Part shown: positions 23,592-32,805 of the stretch, piece by piece
Numbering within the stretch: the first letter of the stretch is position 1
Layout of the letters: every line of letters starts with the position of its first letter
Assembly (NCBI GenBank): GCA_963719325.1
Contig: CAVRBW010000001.1
Location: 97,039-161,038 of the forward strand
Length of the DNA stretch: 64,000 nt
From: DATBLE01 sp963719325
Lineage (GTDB): Bacteria > Actinomycetota > Thermoleophilia > Gaiellales > Gaiellaceae
Direction: 5' to 3'
Notes under the pieces: generated by a model
The model's database searches: none
Seen by the model: only the letters and a program-made list of their open reading frames with translations
Told to the model about the DNA's origin: nothing
Program-made: the position numbers and the translations under genes

Positions 23592-24800
23592 TCAGCGCAG
23601 GCTGGCGGGCGACGACGCCTTGATCTGACCCACGTACTTCGGCTTGTTGTTCTGAACCACCATCACGCGGTACGTGCGACCGAAGACGCTGTGCAGCGCC
23701 GCCGAGAAGCTGACGTTGCCGGAGATCGTCGGCACGTTGTGGAACTTCTGCATCACACCGGCGAGCTTCGCGCCGTCGGTCGAGCCGCCGGCCCGCTTGA
23801 TCGCCGCGACGATGCCGTCGATCGCCGCTGCGCCGGGGAGGAAGCCGCCCGTCGCGGGTGCCTGATGCTTCGCCTTCATCTTCGCGATCAGCGCCTTCAC
23901 TTGCGCGTTCGGGTCGTCGCCGAACACGGAGCCGTACGTGACGTAGTAGTAGTTCGTCACCTTCGGGTTCTTCGGGTACCAGAAGGTGCCGTCACCGGCC
24001 CACGAGTTCATGATCGGCGTCTTGTTGCCGAGGCTGCGGATGCCCGCGACCTCGGTCGGCCAGTCGGCGAAGCCGTCGGAGGTGACGATCACGTCCGCCT
24101 TGTGCTGGTTCACGCGGCTGACGACGTTCTGGATCGTCTTGTCGCCGGTCGTGAAGCTCTCGCTGTCGGCGATCGTGCCGCCGAGCTGCTTGAACCTGCT
24201 CGTGAACGCCTGGACGACGTTCTTGAAGTAGACGATCACGTTGTCGGTGACCGTGATCGCGGTCTTCCAGTGCTTCACCTTGTAGGCGTACTCGGCCATC
24301 GCCGCGCCTTCGTCCTGGGCGACGTTGCCGAAGCTGAAGGCGAGCTTGCCCTTGGCGCCGAAGCGCTTCGGGCCCATCTGGTCGGTCCCGATGCAGGGTG
24401 CGATCGTCAAGAGGCCCTTGTTCAGGAACGTCAGGATCGCGGGCGTCGCGAAGTCGACGTCGCACGTGACCCAGCCGATCACGGCGCCCTTCGAGATCAG
24501 GTTGGACGCGCACGACGTCGAGACGTCGGGCTTCGAGTTCTGCGTGTTGCACGTGACGATCTGCAGCTTGCGACCGTTGACGCCGCCGGCCGCGTTGATC
24601 TTGGCGATCTCCAGCTGCGCCGCCGTCAGCGCCGGGTTGTTGAACGGGGACATCTGGCCGCTCGTGTCGATCGCGGCGCCGATGATGATCGGCCCCGCCG
24701 CCGAGCTCTTGCCGGCCGCAGTTGTCGCTCCCAGCGTCACCGCCGTCGCGATCGCCGCGACCGCGAGCACGGCGACCGTCCCGAACCTGGCTCTACTCAT
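23592..24800 (-). CDS. livK: Branched-chain amino acid-type substrate-binding protein (system 1)
   Basis: 402-residue exported receptor of the Liv importer and first gene of the livKGF-HM operon. ATG follows AGGAGG. Signal peptide about residues 1-30 (RFGTVAVLAVAAIATAVTLGATTAAG); no lipobox Cys is obvious, so retention outside the membrane is unclear. The periplasmic-binding fold (Peripla_BP_6) is shown by IIIGAAIDTSGQMSPF, LEIAKINAAGGVNGRKLQIV, and VIGWVTCDVDFATPAILTFLNKG. Six Cys residues are unusual for LivK-type receptors and may form disulfides. Ligand unknown; the convergent guanidino-type catabolic genes hint at an N-rich compound. Confidence 0.88.
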   Translation of the reverse strand: MSRARFGTVAVLAVAAIATAVTLGATTAAGKSSAAGPIIIGAAIDTSGQMSPFNNPALTAAQLEIAKINAAGGVNGRKLQIVTCNTQNSKPDVSTSCASNLISKGAVIGWVTCDVDFATPAILTFLNKGLLTIAPCIGTDQMGPKRFGAKGKLAFSFGNVAQDEGAAMAEYAYKVKHWKTAITVTDNVIVYFKNVVQAFTSRFKQLGGTIADSESFTTGDKTIQNVVSRVNQHKADVIVTSDGFADWPTEVAGIRSLGNKTPIMNSWAGDGTFWYPKNPKVTNYYYVTYGSVFGDDPNAQVKALIAKMKAKHQAPATGGFLPGAAAIDGIVAAIKRAGGSTDGAKLAGVMQKFHNVPTISGNVSFSAALHSVFGRTYRVMVVQNNKPKYVGQIKASSPASLR

Positions 24801-24881
24801 GTGGCCTCCTAGAAAGAGGGGAATCCGCGTTGAGGACCATACGCCTGCGGTGTACGAAGATTCAACGGGGTTCGGTTCAGC

Positions 24882-25000
24882 GTGGGGGAACCCCTGGTTC
24901 CCCCACGGGCCCCCTCCTCCTTGGCGCGCGTGACCGATCGCGATTGCGCTCCGGCGAGAGCGCGGTCCCGCCTCCGCGCGCGGGAGGCCGGTCCTCCATC
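24882..25000. repeat. Family B repeat, copy 2
   Basis: GTGGGGGAACC-CCT-GGTTCCCCCAC hairpin (24882-24906), CGGGCCCCCTCCTCC, then the conserved tract GCTCCGGCGAGAGCGCGG and CCGCCTCCGCGCGCG. It fills the divergent gap between livK and the isomerase gene. Confidence 0.7.
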
Positions 25001-25044
25001 ACCGTCCCGAGTGAGTGCCGGCCACCGGGAAGCACGAGCGCCTT

Positions 25045-25050
25045 TAAGGT
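25045..25050 (+). promoter_or_regulatory. Leaderless -10 box (TAAGGT)
   Basis: TAAGGT 6 bases before GTG 25057 of the sugar isomerase gene. Confidence 0.45.
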
Positions 25051-25056
25051 CCTCCG

Positions 25057-25869
25057 GTGCGGATCGGGATCTGCGAGTTCACGACGCTGAGCGCGACCTT
25101 CGCGGAGGATCTCGCCGCCTACCGCGCAGCAGGCGTGGGCGGGATCGGCGTCTGCGAGATCAAGCTCGGCGAGGGTGCGGCGGCGCTTCTGCGCGAGAGC
25201 GGGCTGCACGCGACGCACTGCGTGCCGGCGGTCCCGTCGATTCTGCCGCTCCCGCCGATGGAAGGGCCGGACGAACCCGAGGCGCGCGTCGAGGCCCTGT
25301 GTGCGAGCGTGGCGCGGCTCGCCGAGCTCGAGCCCGAATGCGTGTTGTTCCTGACCGGGCCTGCGGGCGGGCGCGACGACGCGGTCGAGATCGTGCGGGA
25401 GGGCATCCGCGCCGTAGCAGGCGCCGGTGCGGCGGCGGGCGTGCGGGTCGCGCTCGAGCCCATTCATGCAACCCAGGCGGACGTGTTCTCCCACGTGCAC
25501 ACGATCCCCGCCGCCCTGGAGCTGATCGGCGGCGAGGACGTCGGGATCCTGCTGGACACGTGGCACGTGCCCGATCCGGCGGGCATCGCCCCGTACGTCG
25601 ACCGGATCGTCGGCGTGCACGTCGCCGACCGGCGGGAGCCGACGCGGAGCCACTTCGACCGGGTGCTGCCGGGCGCGGGCGTGCTCGAGCTGGGCGCCGT
25701 GCTCCGCGTCCTCGATGAGGGCGGCTACGACGGCTGGTACGACGTCGAGATCTTCTCCGACAACGGAGCCTTCGGCGAGACGTTCGGGGACTCGCTGTGG
25801 GACGTCGAGCCCGCCGAGCTCGCGCGCCGAGCCCGCGAGAGTCTCGAAAACGTCTGGGAGAGCCGCTAG
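25057..25869 (+). CDS. Sugar phosphate isomerase/epimerase (AP_endonuc_2 TIM barrel)
   Basis: 270-residue xylose-isomerase-like TIM barrel. It starts at GTG 25057 (MRIGICEFTTLSATFAEDLAAYRAAGVGGIGVCEIKLG), fixed by a -10 box. Metal-site segments of the superfamily: VALEPIHA (Glu, about residue 132), VGILLDTWHV (Asp-His, about 164), VHVADR (His, about 189) and YDVEIFSD (Glu, about 228). Relatives are inosose dehydratases, hydroxypyruvate isomerases and sugar epimerases. It stands alone between a Liv operon and the phytoene-dehydrogenase-like gene, so its substrate cannot be guessed. Confidence 0.85.
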   Translation: MRIGICEFTTLSATFAEDLAAYRAAGVGGIGVCEIKLGEGAAALLRESGLHATHCVPAVPSILPLPPMEGPDEPEARVEALCASVARLAELEPECVLFLTGPAGGRDDAVEIVREGIRAVAGAGAAAGVRVALEPIHATQADVFSHVHTIPAALELIGGEDVGILLDTWHVPDPAGIAPYVDRIVGVHVADRREPTRSHFDRVLPGAGVLELGAVLRVLDEGGYDGWYDVEIFSDNGAFGETFGDSLWDVEPAELARRARESLENVWESR

Positions 25870-25882
25870 ATGGCCCCTTCCG

Positions 25883-25995
25883 GCCGTGTCCCAGGGACAG
25901 TCCCTCGAGCACCCCTCGCGCGGCTTCGCTTTGCGGTTAGCCGGGGCGTTTGTCGTCCGCTGGGGACGGTTGAGGGACTGTCCCTGGGACACGGC
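25883..25995. repeat. Long inverted repeat of REP type
   Basis: Two perfect 24-bp arms: 25883-25906 (containing GTGTCCCAGGGACAGTCCC) and 25972-25995 (its complement), 65 bases apart, between two co-oriented genes. The arm unit recurs near 43967 and 44033. It resembles REP pairs mobilised by REP-associated transposases, though none is in the window. Confidence 0.65.
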
Positions 25996-26021
25996 TCGAT
26001 GGGTCACGGCGGTGCGGGCCT

Positions 26022-27602
26022 ATGAACAGACGCTTCGACGCCGTCGCGATCGGGAGCGGGATCAACTCGCTGGTCGCCGCGGCGCTGCTGGCGAAGGCCG
26101 GCTGGCGCGTGTGCGTCCTCGAGCGGAACGACTGGCTCGGCGGCGCGATCCGCACTGCGGAGATCACCGAGCCCGGGTTCGTCCACGAGGTCTTCGCGTC
26201 GTGGCACCCGCTCTTCACCGGGTCGGCCGCCTATGCCCAGCTGAAGGGCGAGCTCGACGCGCGCGGGCTCGAATACCTGAACACGGAGCTGCCCACGGCC
26301 ACGCTCTTCCCCGACGGCCGCAGCGTCTTCCTGACCACGTCGCACGAGGCGAACGTCGCAGAACTGGGGCCGGGGTGGTCACGCACCGTCGAGCAGTTCA
26401 TGCCGAACGCCGACCTCGCGTTCGGCGTCCTCACCACCGAGCTGTGGTCGCGCGACGGCCTTGGCCTCGCCGCGAAAGCGCTCCGCCGCCTCGGCCGGCG
26501 CGGCCTCGTCGAGTTCGCGGGCAACGTGCTGACGAGCTGTCGCGACTGGACGGCGGAGGCATTCGACGACGAGCGCGCACACGGGCTGTTCGCGCCGTGG
26601 GTGCTCCACACGGGCCTCGGGCCCGACAACGCTTCCTCCGGATTCATGGCTCAGGTGATCGGCGTCGCGATCGAGCTCGGCGGGATGCCGGTGCCGCGTG
26701 GCGGCGGTGTCAAGCTCGTCGATGCGCTCGCCGGCGTCGTGCGGGAAGCCGGCGGTGAATGCGAGACCGGCAGGCAGGTCGCCCGCATCCAGGTCGACGG
26801 CGGTCGCGCGACCGGCGTCACGACGGGCGACGGCGAGACGATCGAGGCCGCTCGGGCCGTTCTCGCGAACGTCACGCCGCAGCAGCTCTACCGAGACTTG
26901 CTCCGCGGCGACGGCCCGACCGGCGAGGCGGGCCGCTTCCGTTTCGGCCGCGGAGAGATGCAGATCCACTTTGCGCTCTCCGAGCCGCCTCGCTGGGAAG
27001 GCGACGAACGGCTTGGCCGCACGGCGATCGTGCACCTCACCCCGGGGCTCGACGGCGTGTCCCGCGCGGTGAACGAGGCAGATCGTGGCCTGCTCCCCGC
27101 CGAAGCCACCGTCGTCGTCGGCCAGCCGATGGCCGTCGATCCGTCTCGCGCCCCGGAAGGCTCCTGGATGCTCTGGATTCAGCTCCAGGAGGTTCCTTCA
27201 CGTCCGAAGGGCGATGCCGCAGGGGAGCTCGACACCGGAGACGGGACGTGGACAGAAGCGCTCCGTGAGGCGTACGCCGACCGGATCCAGGCGCGGATCG
27301 CCCACCACGCGCCGAACTTCGAGTCCTCGATCCTGCGGCGCGCCGTCCTGTCGCCGGCCGATATCGAGGCGGCGAACCCGAACATGCCCGGCGGCGACAT
27401 CTACGCGGGCTCATGCGCTCTCGACCAGAACCTGCTCTGGCGGCCCAGACCGGGCCTGCCGGGCCACCGGACCCACCTCGAAGGGCTCTGGCACATCGGC
27501 GCGAGCACGCATCCCGGGCCGGGATTGGGCGCGGGCTCGGGCACGCTCGTGGCGAAGGAGCTCCTGCGGCCGAGCCTGGGCCGGCGGCTCCTGCGCCGCT
27601 AA
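26022..27602 (+). CDS. Phytoene-dehydrogenase-like FAD oxidoreductase
   Basis: 526-residue amine-oxidase/phytoene-desaturase-family flavoprotein. N-terminal FAD motif VAIGSGINSLVAAALLAKAGWRVCVLER (residues 6-33, GxGxNxL variant). The GGGVKLVDALAGVVREAGGECETG segment (about 226) is the conserved substrate/FAD helix seen in CrtI-like proteins. The C-terminal FAD-closing motif is HIGASTHPGPGLGAGSGTLVAKELL (about 492). In many actinobacteria such proteins are not carotenoid genes, and no crt genes are nearby. The ATG sits just after a REP-type inverted repeat. The gene ends TAA-GAGCTC, echoing the junction used by family D elements. Confidence 0.85.
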   Translation: MNRRFDAVAIGSGINSLVAAALLAKAGWRVCVLERNDWLGGAIRTAEITEPGFVHEVFASWHPLFTGSAAYAQLKGELDARGLEYLNTELPTATLFPDGRSVFLTTSHEANVAELGPGWSRTVEQFMPNADLAFGVLTTELWSRDGLGLAAKALRRLGRRGLVEFAGNVLTSCRDWTAEAFDDERAHGLFAPWVLHTGLGPDNASSGFMAQVIGVAIELGGMPVPRGGGVKLVDALAGVVREAGGECETGRQVARIQVDGGRATGVTTGDGETIEAARAVLANVTPQQLYRDLLRGDGPTGEAGRFRFGRGEMQIHFALSEPPRWEGDERLGRTAIVHLTPGLDGVSRAVNEADRGLLPAEATVVVGQPMAVDPSRAPEGSWMLWIQLQEVPSRPKGDAAGELDTGDGTWTEALREAYADRIQARIAHHAPNFESSILRRAVLSPADIEAANPNMPGGDIYAGSCALDQNLLWRPRPGLPGHRTHLEGLWHIGASTHPGPGLGAGSGTLVAKELLRPSLGRRLLRR

Positions 27603-27607
27603 GAGCT

Positions 27608-28696
27608 CTAGGCGGGCGCCGCCTCCTTCTTCGCTGCTACGCCCTTGAAGTGCGGCATCACGCGGTGCGCGAACAGCTCCTGGTTCTTGATCGCCTGCCA
27701 GTGCTCGAAGCCTCCCGGGTTGACCGTGATCGAGATCTCGGTCAGGCCTTCGCACACCTCGCGCACGGCTTCGATCCGCTCGATCACCTCTTCCGGCGTA
27801 CCGACCCAGACGATGTCGCCGGCGATCATCTCCTCGTAGGGCGTCTCCGCGAGCTTCTCGAGGATCCCCGCCGTGTAGAAGCCGTAGCCTGCCGCGGTCA
27901 GCTCGTCGGCCGGAGGCCGCTCGTGCTCGACGAGCGGCGACGCATTGCCGGCGAGGAAGCCCTTGATGCCCTGCTCGGCCTCGCGGATCGCGGTGTCGCG
28001 ATCCTCATCCAGGTAGCACGCGTGGATCCAGACGATGTCGGGCTCGTTTCCGTGCTCGGCGCAGGTCGCGCGGTACAGGTCGAGCTGCTCGCGGAGCGCC
28101 TCGTAGGGAAGGAGCGGCGGCACGACGACGCCCCAGCCCTTCGTCCCGGCGAGGACGTACGTCTTGTCGCTCGTGCCACCCGTGAAGACGCGGAACGTGC
28201 CGCTCGGCGGCGGAACGATGCGCGCGTCATGGACGTCGTAGAACGTGCCCGAGTAGGAGAACGACTCTCCTCCGCTCTCGAGTGCGGTGAAGAGGAGCTC
28301 CAGCGACTCGTCGTAGCGCGCGACCATCTCCGAATAGGGGAGCCCGGCCCGCCAGGGGATCCAGCCGTGGCCTCGGCCGACGCCGAACTCGTAGCGGCCG
28401 CCGGTCAGCACGTCGGCCGCCGCGATCCGCGACGCCAGCACCATCGGGTTGTGGTACGGGAGCACGTGGACGAGCGTCCTGAAGGTGATCCGGTTGGTGC
28501 GCTGTGCGGCGGCCGCGAAGAGCGCGATCGGATCCGGAGACACCGAAAACTTCGGGAAGAAGAAATGCTCGATCGCCGAGTAGGTGTCGAAGCCCAGCCG
28601 GTCGGCGTACTCGATCTGGTCGAGCACCTCCGCGTAGACCTGCTTCGGCTCCTTGCCCGGCCACCACTGCAGCTCCGAGTAGATGCTGAACTTCAA
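27608..28696 (-). CDS. Luciferase-like (LLM) flavin-dependent oxidoreductase
   Basis: 362-residue LLM monooxygenase-like TIM barrel. The start is TTG 28696 (KFSIYSELQWWPGKEPKQVYAEVL), supported by GAGGAGG 7 bases upstream. Family segments: YADRLGFDTYSAIEHFFFPKFSVSPDP (about 30-57), ADVLTGGRYEFGVGRGHGW (about 95), GGTSDKTYVLAGTKGWGVVVPP (about 173), GTPEEVIERIEAVREVCEGLTEISITVNPGG. It resembles the bacterial luciferase/alkanal-monooxygenase subgroup (EHFF) rather than the F420-dependent dehydrogenases. It sits downstream of an acyl-CoA dehydrogenase gene, 46 bases away, and may be co-transcribed. Confidence 0.87.
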   Translation of the reverse strand: MKFSIYSELQWWPGKEPKQVYAEVLDQIEYADRLGFDTYSAIEHFFFPKFSVSPDPIALFAAAAQRTNRITFRTLVHVLPYHNPMVLASRIAAADVLTGGRYEFGVGRGHGWIPWRAGLPYSEMVARYDESLELLFTALESGGESFSYSGTFYDVHDARIVPPPSGTFRVFTGGTSDKTYVLAGTKGWGVVVPPLLPYEALREQLDLYRATCAEHGNEPDIVWIHACYLDEDRDTAIREAEQGIKGFLAGNASPLVEHERPPADELTAAGYGFYTAGILEKLAETPYEEMIAGDIVWVGTPEEVIERIEAVREVCEGLTEISITVNPGGFEHWQAIKNQELFAHRVMPHFKGVAAKKEAAPA

Positions 28697-28742
28697 CGCG
28701 CCGCCTCCTCGTCGGGAACAGAGCGATCTTACGAGGGCGGCG

Positions 28743-29903
28743 TCACCGGCGTTCGAGCAGCCGTCGCGCGATCACGAGCTGCTGGATCTCGTTCGTGCCC
28801 TCGCCGATCACGAGCAGCGGCGCGTCGCGGTAGAGGCGCTCGACCAGGTACTCGGGCGAGTAGCCGTACCCGCCGTGGACCCGCATCGCCTCCGTCGCGC
28901 ATTCGAGTGCAACCTCGCTCGCGAACAGCTTCGCCATCCCGGCCTCGAGATCGGCGCGCTCACCCGATTGCTTGCGCCGCGCCGCGTGCAGGGTCAGCTG
29001 CCTGGCCGCCTCGATTCTCGTCGCCATCGTCGCCAGCTTGAGCTGGATCGCCTGGTGCTCGGCGATCGGCTTCCCGAACGTCTCACGCTCGCGGGCATAG
29101 CGAAGCGCAGCGTCGAGCGCCGCCTGCGCCAGGCCGACCCCCCTGGCCGCGATGTTCACACGGCCGAGCTCGATCGCGGCCATGAACTGCCGGAAGCCGG
29201 AGCCTTCCTCGCCGCCGAGGAGGTTCGTCACGGGGACGCGGACGCCGTCGAAGGCGACGTTGCACGTCTCCAGGCCCTTGTAGCCCAGCTTCTCCAGCGG
29301 CCGGATCGAAAGGCCGGCCACATCCTGCTCCGGGTCCTTCTCGACGATCAACGTGCTCGTACCGCGGTGCGGCGGGTCGGCGTCGAGGTCGGTCTTGACG
29401 AGCGCGGTGAGGAGCGTCGCGCGCTGTGCGTTCGTGATCCACGTCTTCTCGCCGGTGACGGCGTACTCGTCGCCGTCGCGCTCCGCGCGGGTGCGGATCG
29501 CCTGGAGGTCGGAGCCCGCATGCGGCTCCGTCATCGCGAAGGCGGCGCGGATCTCGCCGCTCGCCATCCGCGGCAGCCAGCGCCCCTGCTGCTCGCCGGT
29601 GCCGAAGGTCTCGATCATCCACGCGGTGACGAAGTGCCCGTTGAGTATCCCCGAGAGCGACATCCAGCCCCGCGAGAGCTCCTCGTTGATCAGCGCGTAG
29701 GTCTCGAGGTCGAGCCCCAGCCCGCCGAAGCGCTCCGAGATCGCGACGCCGAAGAGGCCGAGCTCCCGCATCCCGGCGACGAGGTCGGCCGGATACTCGT
29801 CCGCGTGCTCGAGCTGCGAGGCGACCGGCACGACCTCCCGGTCGACGAACTCGCGGACGGCGGCGACGATCTCGCGCCGGACGGTGACAGCTTCGTCTTT
29901 CAC
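28743..29903 (-). CDS. Acyl-CoA dehydrogenase
   Basis: 386-residue FAD enzyme introducing the alpha-beta double bond into an acyl-CoA. The GTG start at 29903 overlaps the stop of the upstream synthase gene (GTGA). Motifs: YALINEELSRGWMSLSG (about 70), AFAMTEPHAGSDLQAIRT (ACADH signature 1, about 122), GEKTWITNAQRATLL, ARGVGLAQAALDAALRYARERETFGKPI (about 235), and the C-terminal active region AMRVHGGYGYSPEYLVERLYRDAPLLVIGEGTNEIQ. The Glu in the YGYSPEYLVER stretch is where the catalytic base of several subfamilies lies. Coupled with the homocitrate-synthase-like gene, it suggests branched or dicarboxylic acyl-CoA metabolism. Confidence 0.92.
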   Translation of the reverse strand: MKDEAVTVRREIVAAVREFVDREVVPVASQLEHADEYPADLVAGMRELGLFGVAISERFGGLGLDLETYALINEELSRGWMSLSGILNGHFVTAWMIETFGTGEQQGRWLPRMASGEIRAAFAMTEPHAGSDLQAIRTRAERDGDEYAVTGEKTWITNAQRATLLTALVKTDLDADPPHRGTSTLIVEKDPEQDVAGLSIRPLEKLGYKGLETCNVAFDGVRVPVTNLLGGEEGSGFRQFMAAIELGRVNIAARGVGLAQAALDAALRYARERETFGKPIAEHQAIQLKLATMATRIEAARQLTLHAARRKQSGERADLEAGMAKLFASEVALECATEAMRVHGGYGYSPEYLVERLYRDAPLLVIGEGTNEIQQLVIARRLLERR

Positions 29904-31057
29904 ACCAGCGCGCGGAGCTCGTCGTCGGTGACGAGGCCACGCTTCTCGGCGCCGAGCGCCTTCACCTTCGCCAGCAGCTCCGGCCGGCGCTCCTCCGGCA
30001 CGTCGAGCCCGAGCCGCTCGCAGGCGATCCGGATCGAGTCCAGGCCGCTCTTCTTGCCGAGGACGACGGAGCGCTCCGCCCCGACCAGCTCGGACGAGTA
30101 CGGCTCGATCGCCGGCGGGTCGTGGAACTGGCTGGCGACCGCGCCGCTCTCGCGGCTGAACAGATTCTCGCCCACGAGCGGCTTCCACGGCTCGAGCTCG
30201 TAGCCCGACCGCTCGCGGATCAGCCGCGAGACCTCGCGGGCGCGGTCGAGCCGCAGATTCGTGGAGACGCCGTAGAGCGCGTCGAGGGCGAGGGCGACCT
30301 CGAGCAGGTTCGCGTTCCCGCCGCGCTCGCCCATCCCGTTGATCGTCCCCTGGATCCAGGTCGCGCCGGCCCGCACCGCTGCCGCAGCGGCGGCGGTCGC
30401 GAGCCCGAAGTCGTTGTGGCCGTGGAAGTGGATCGGAACGTCCGGGCCCAGCCACTCACGTGTCCGCCCGACGAGCCCCGCCACGGCCTCCGGCGAGGCG
30501 ATCCCCAGCGTGTCGACGACGACCGCCTCCTTCGCGCCCGCCTCGATCGCGGTCTCGTACGCCTGCCGGAAGAACCCGAGGTCGGCGCGCGTGCCGTCGA
30601 CCCCGAAGTACGCGACCGTGATTCCGTTGCCGGAGGCGTTTGAGACCGCATCGCGGATCCGCTCGAGCATCGACTCGCGCGACACCCCGAGCGCGGCGAG
30701 CTTCGCGTCCGAGATCGGTGACTCGATCACGCTCGCGCCGACGCCGAGCTCGACCAGCGCCTCGACGTCGGCGGCGACGGCTCGCGAGAAGCCCCACACC
30801 TCGGCGTCGAGACCGGCGTTCGCGATCAGCTTCACGGCCTCCCAGTCGTCGGGTGACGTGCGCGGGAAGCCGGCCTCGATCCGCTCGATGCCGAGTGCGT
30901 CGATCGCGCGTGCGAGCTCGAGCTTCTGCTCCGGATCGAACACGACGCCGACGGTCTGCTCGCCGTCCCGGAGCGTCGTGTCGTAGAGGCCGACTGCCCC
31001 GCCGATCCGGGCCTCGTCGTTGATCGGCCCGGTCCAGATCAGGGAGCGCTCAGACAC
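29900..31057 (-). CDS. Homocitrate/isopropylmalate synthase-like HMGL-family enzyme
   Basis: 385-residue Claisen-type acyltransferase that condenses acetyl-CoA with a 2-oxo acid. Start GTG 31057 (SERSLIWTGPINDEARIGGAVGLYDTTLRDGEQ) overlaps the M24 gene by 8 bases. Motifs: YDTTLRDGEQ (metal-binding Asp and catalytic Arg, about residue 24), IPIHFHGHNDFGLA (HxH metal pair, about 210), NGMGERGGNANLLEVALAL (about 250). It lacks the long LeuA regulatory domain; after the barrel there is only the short helical region ending VTDDELRALV. Homocitrate, citramalate or a related synthase in a catabolic operon; the 2-oxo-acid partner is undetermined. Confidence 0.85.
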   Translation of the reverse strand: MSERSLIWTGPINDEARIGGAVGLYDTTLRDGEQTVGVVFDPEQKLELARAIDALGIERIEAGFPRTSPDDWEAVKLIANAGLDAEVWGFSRAVAADVEALVELGVGASVIESPISDAKLAALGVSRESMLERIRDAVSNASGNGITVAYFGVDGTRADLGFFRQAYETAIEAGAKEAVVVDTLGIASPEAVAGLVGRTREWLGPDVPIHFHGHNDFGLATAAAAAAVRAGATWIQGTINGMGERGGNANLLEVALALDALYGVSTNLRLDRAREVSRLIRERSGYELEPWKPLVGENLFSRESGAVASQFHDPPAIEPYSSELVGAERSVVLGKKSGLDSIRIACERLGLDVPEERRPELLAKVKALGAEKRGLVTDDELRALV

Positions 31058-32208
31058 CGACGATCCCGTCGGGGAAGGCGGAGAGCTTCTCGGTGCCGTC
31101 GGCGGTGACGAGGAAGTTGTCCTCCAGGCGCAGCCCACCGCCCTCGGGCCAGTAGATGCCCGGCTCGATCGCCAGCACCATGCTCTCCCGGATCTCGCCG
31201 CCGCCCGCCTGGTGGGCGTACGGCGGCTCGTGGGCGCGGGCGCCGACGCCGTGGCAGATCGGATGCGAGGGCTGCCCGGGATAGCCGGCGTCGCCGATCC
31301 CGGCGCGGACACGCCGGTCGAGCTCGGCCAGGCTCGCACCGGGCCGGCAGAAGGCGACGGCGTCGTCGTAGACGGCCGTCAGCTGCTCGAGCAGCTCGGC
31401 GTAGCGTGGCTCGAGCTCGCCCGGGCAGAGATTCTTCGTGTGGTCGGCCCAGTAGCCGTCGGCGCAGACCCAGATCTCGAACAGCGTCGGCTCGCCCTCC
31501 ACGACGAGGCCCGCGGTCGTGGCCGTGAAGGTCTTGATCCCGGGTCCCGACCAGACGAGCGAGAACGGGAGTGCGAGCTCGACCTCGCCCTTCCAGCCGG
31601 TACCCTCGCCGTGGACGAAGCCCTGCCATTCGGCGGCGGCCTGCGCCGCGGTCATTCCCGGCCGGAGCACGCCCTGGACGTGCTCCATCGCCGCGGCCGC
31701 GATCTCGTTCGCGAGGCGCATCCGGCTCGACTTCTTGCGGGGTCTTGATCATCCGCGCCTCGTTGATCAGCGGCATCGCGTCGATCGCGTCGGGGAACGC
31801 GTCGAACCAGGCCTTCGGATACGTCGTCGGCTCCCCGACCATCCGGTCGGACGCCTGCGTGCCGAGGGAGAGCTCGAGTCCGACCCGGCCGTAGGCGGAC
31901 GCCGCCTCGCGGGCCAGGTCGAGCGCGCGGAGCCCCGGCGGACGAGGGTCGCCGGCGTCGTACCCGCCGAAGAGGCGCACGTCCTGCGTCCAGGCGGTGC
32001 GAGCCGCGTCCTCGGCAGACGGCTCGAGGCAGATCAGCACGGGCTCGCCCTCGCGCGGGAAGACACAGGCGTCATAGCCCTTCATCCCCCAGAAGTTCGT
32101 CAGGTAGAGCACGTTGTCCGGAGCGCGGACGACGAGCGCGTCCAGGTCGTGCTCGACCATCAGCGCTCGCACCCGGTCGAGCTTCGCGTCGTCGCGCGGC
32201 CAGCTCAC
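31050..32208 (-). pseudogene. M24 Xaa-Pro peptidase-family protein, one-base frameshift
   Basis: Creatinase-N plus pita-bread M24 protein, 385 residues when repaired. GTG 32208 starts MSWPRDDAKLDRVRALMVEHDLDALVV; the frame breaks at KTPQEVE because of an extra base near 31724 (GAGCCGGATGCGC) and resumes as RMRLANEIAAAAMEHVQGV. Metal ligands are almost complete: LFEIWVCADGYWADHTKN (first ligand E for D, second D), HPICHGVGARAHEPP (His), VLAIEPGIY (Glu) and GLRLEDNFLVT (Glu). This is a probable active dipeptidase or creatinase-like hydrolase, unlike the degenerate M24 at 16533. Leaderless start with TAGGTT 6 bases upstream; it leads the synthase/acyl-CoA dehydrogenase operon. Confidence 0.8.
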
Positions 32209-32214
32209 CGGCTG

Positions 32215-32220
32215 AACCTA
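32215..32220 (-). promoter_or_regulatory. Leaderless -10 box (TAGGTT) in a small palindrome
   Basis: TAGGTT on the minus strand 6 bases before GTG 32208, within GAACCTAACGGTTC (32214-32227). It is nearly identical to each half of the divergent promoter at 14516-14535. Confidence 0.5.
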
Positions 32221-32258
32221 ACGGTTCTCCTCGATCCGGGCGTCGGCGTTCCTTCGTG

Positions 32259-32651
32259 TCATCCGTAGGCCCGCGCCCACGCCAGCTCCGCCTCGACGAG
32301 GTACACGACCCGATCGGTGCGAACCGGATACGGCTGGCCGATGTACTTGTGCGAGATCCGGTCGATCACCTCGAACGCGGCGTCCTCCTCGAGCCGTTCC
32401 ACGACTCGACCGCGGACCTCGGCCATCGTGAACGGCTGGCTCGCGTCCGTGATCGAGATCGCGACTCGCGGATCACGCTCGACGTTGCGCGCCTTGCGCG
32501 CGCCCGGGGCGGTGAGGAAGGCGATGCGGCCGTCCTCCAGCCCGACCCACACCGGCACGCTGTGCGGGGAACCGTCGGGGAGCACCGTCGCGACGTGTGC
32601 GTAGTTCGCGCCTTCGAAGAGGACTCGGACCTCGTCTGACAGCTTGCTCAT
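32259..32651 (-). CDS. PPOX-class FMN/F420-binding protein
   Basis: 130-residue split-barrel protein of the pyridoxamine 5'-phosphate oxidase-like family, in the short actinobacterial form that often binds F420. ATG 32651 follows AAGGAGCGTG; the upstream in-frame extension is rejected. Pieces: GANYAHVATVLPDGSPHSVPVWVGLEDGRIAFLT (about 14-47), ARKARNVERDPRVAISITD (about 51) and RVVYLVEAELAWARAYG at the C-terminus. Probable F420H2-dependent reductase or heme/flavin sequestration protein. Isolated between the M24 promoter and a small-ORF pair. Confidence 0.85.
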   Translation of the reverse strand: MSKLSDEVRVLFEGANYAHVATVLPDGSPHSVPVWVGLEDGRIAFLTAPGARKARNVERDPRVAISITDASQPFTMAEVRGRVVERLEEDAAFEVIDRISHKYIGQPYPVRTDRVVYLVEAELAWARAYG

Positions 32652-32805
32652 CACGCTCCTTCCGAGATTCGGAATCCAAAGCACCTGCGAATCATCGACG
32701 GCGGTCAACCCTTGCCGGCACCTGACCCGCGCCGGAGTCAGGGGAAGCGAACGGTGACCTGCGCGACGACGGGCGGCGACGGATCTACCGGATCACGAGA
32801 GCGGA

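Noticed and set aside
32709..32805. tRNA or small RNA gene in the gap
   Set aside because: No cloverleaf, anticodon arm or TPsiC-like GTTCRA segment is visible.
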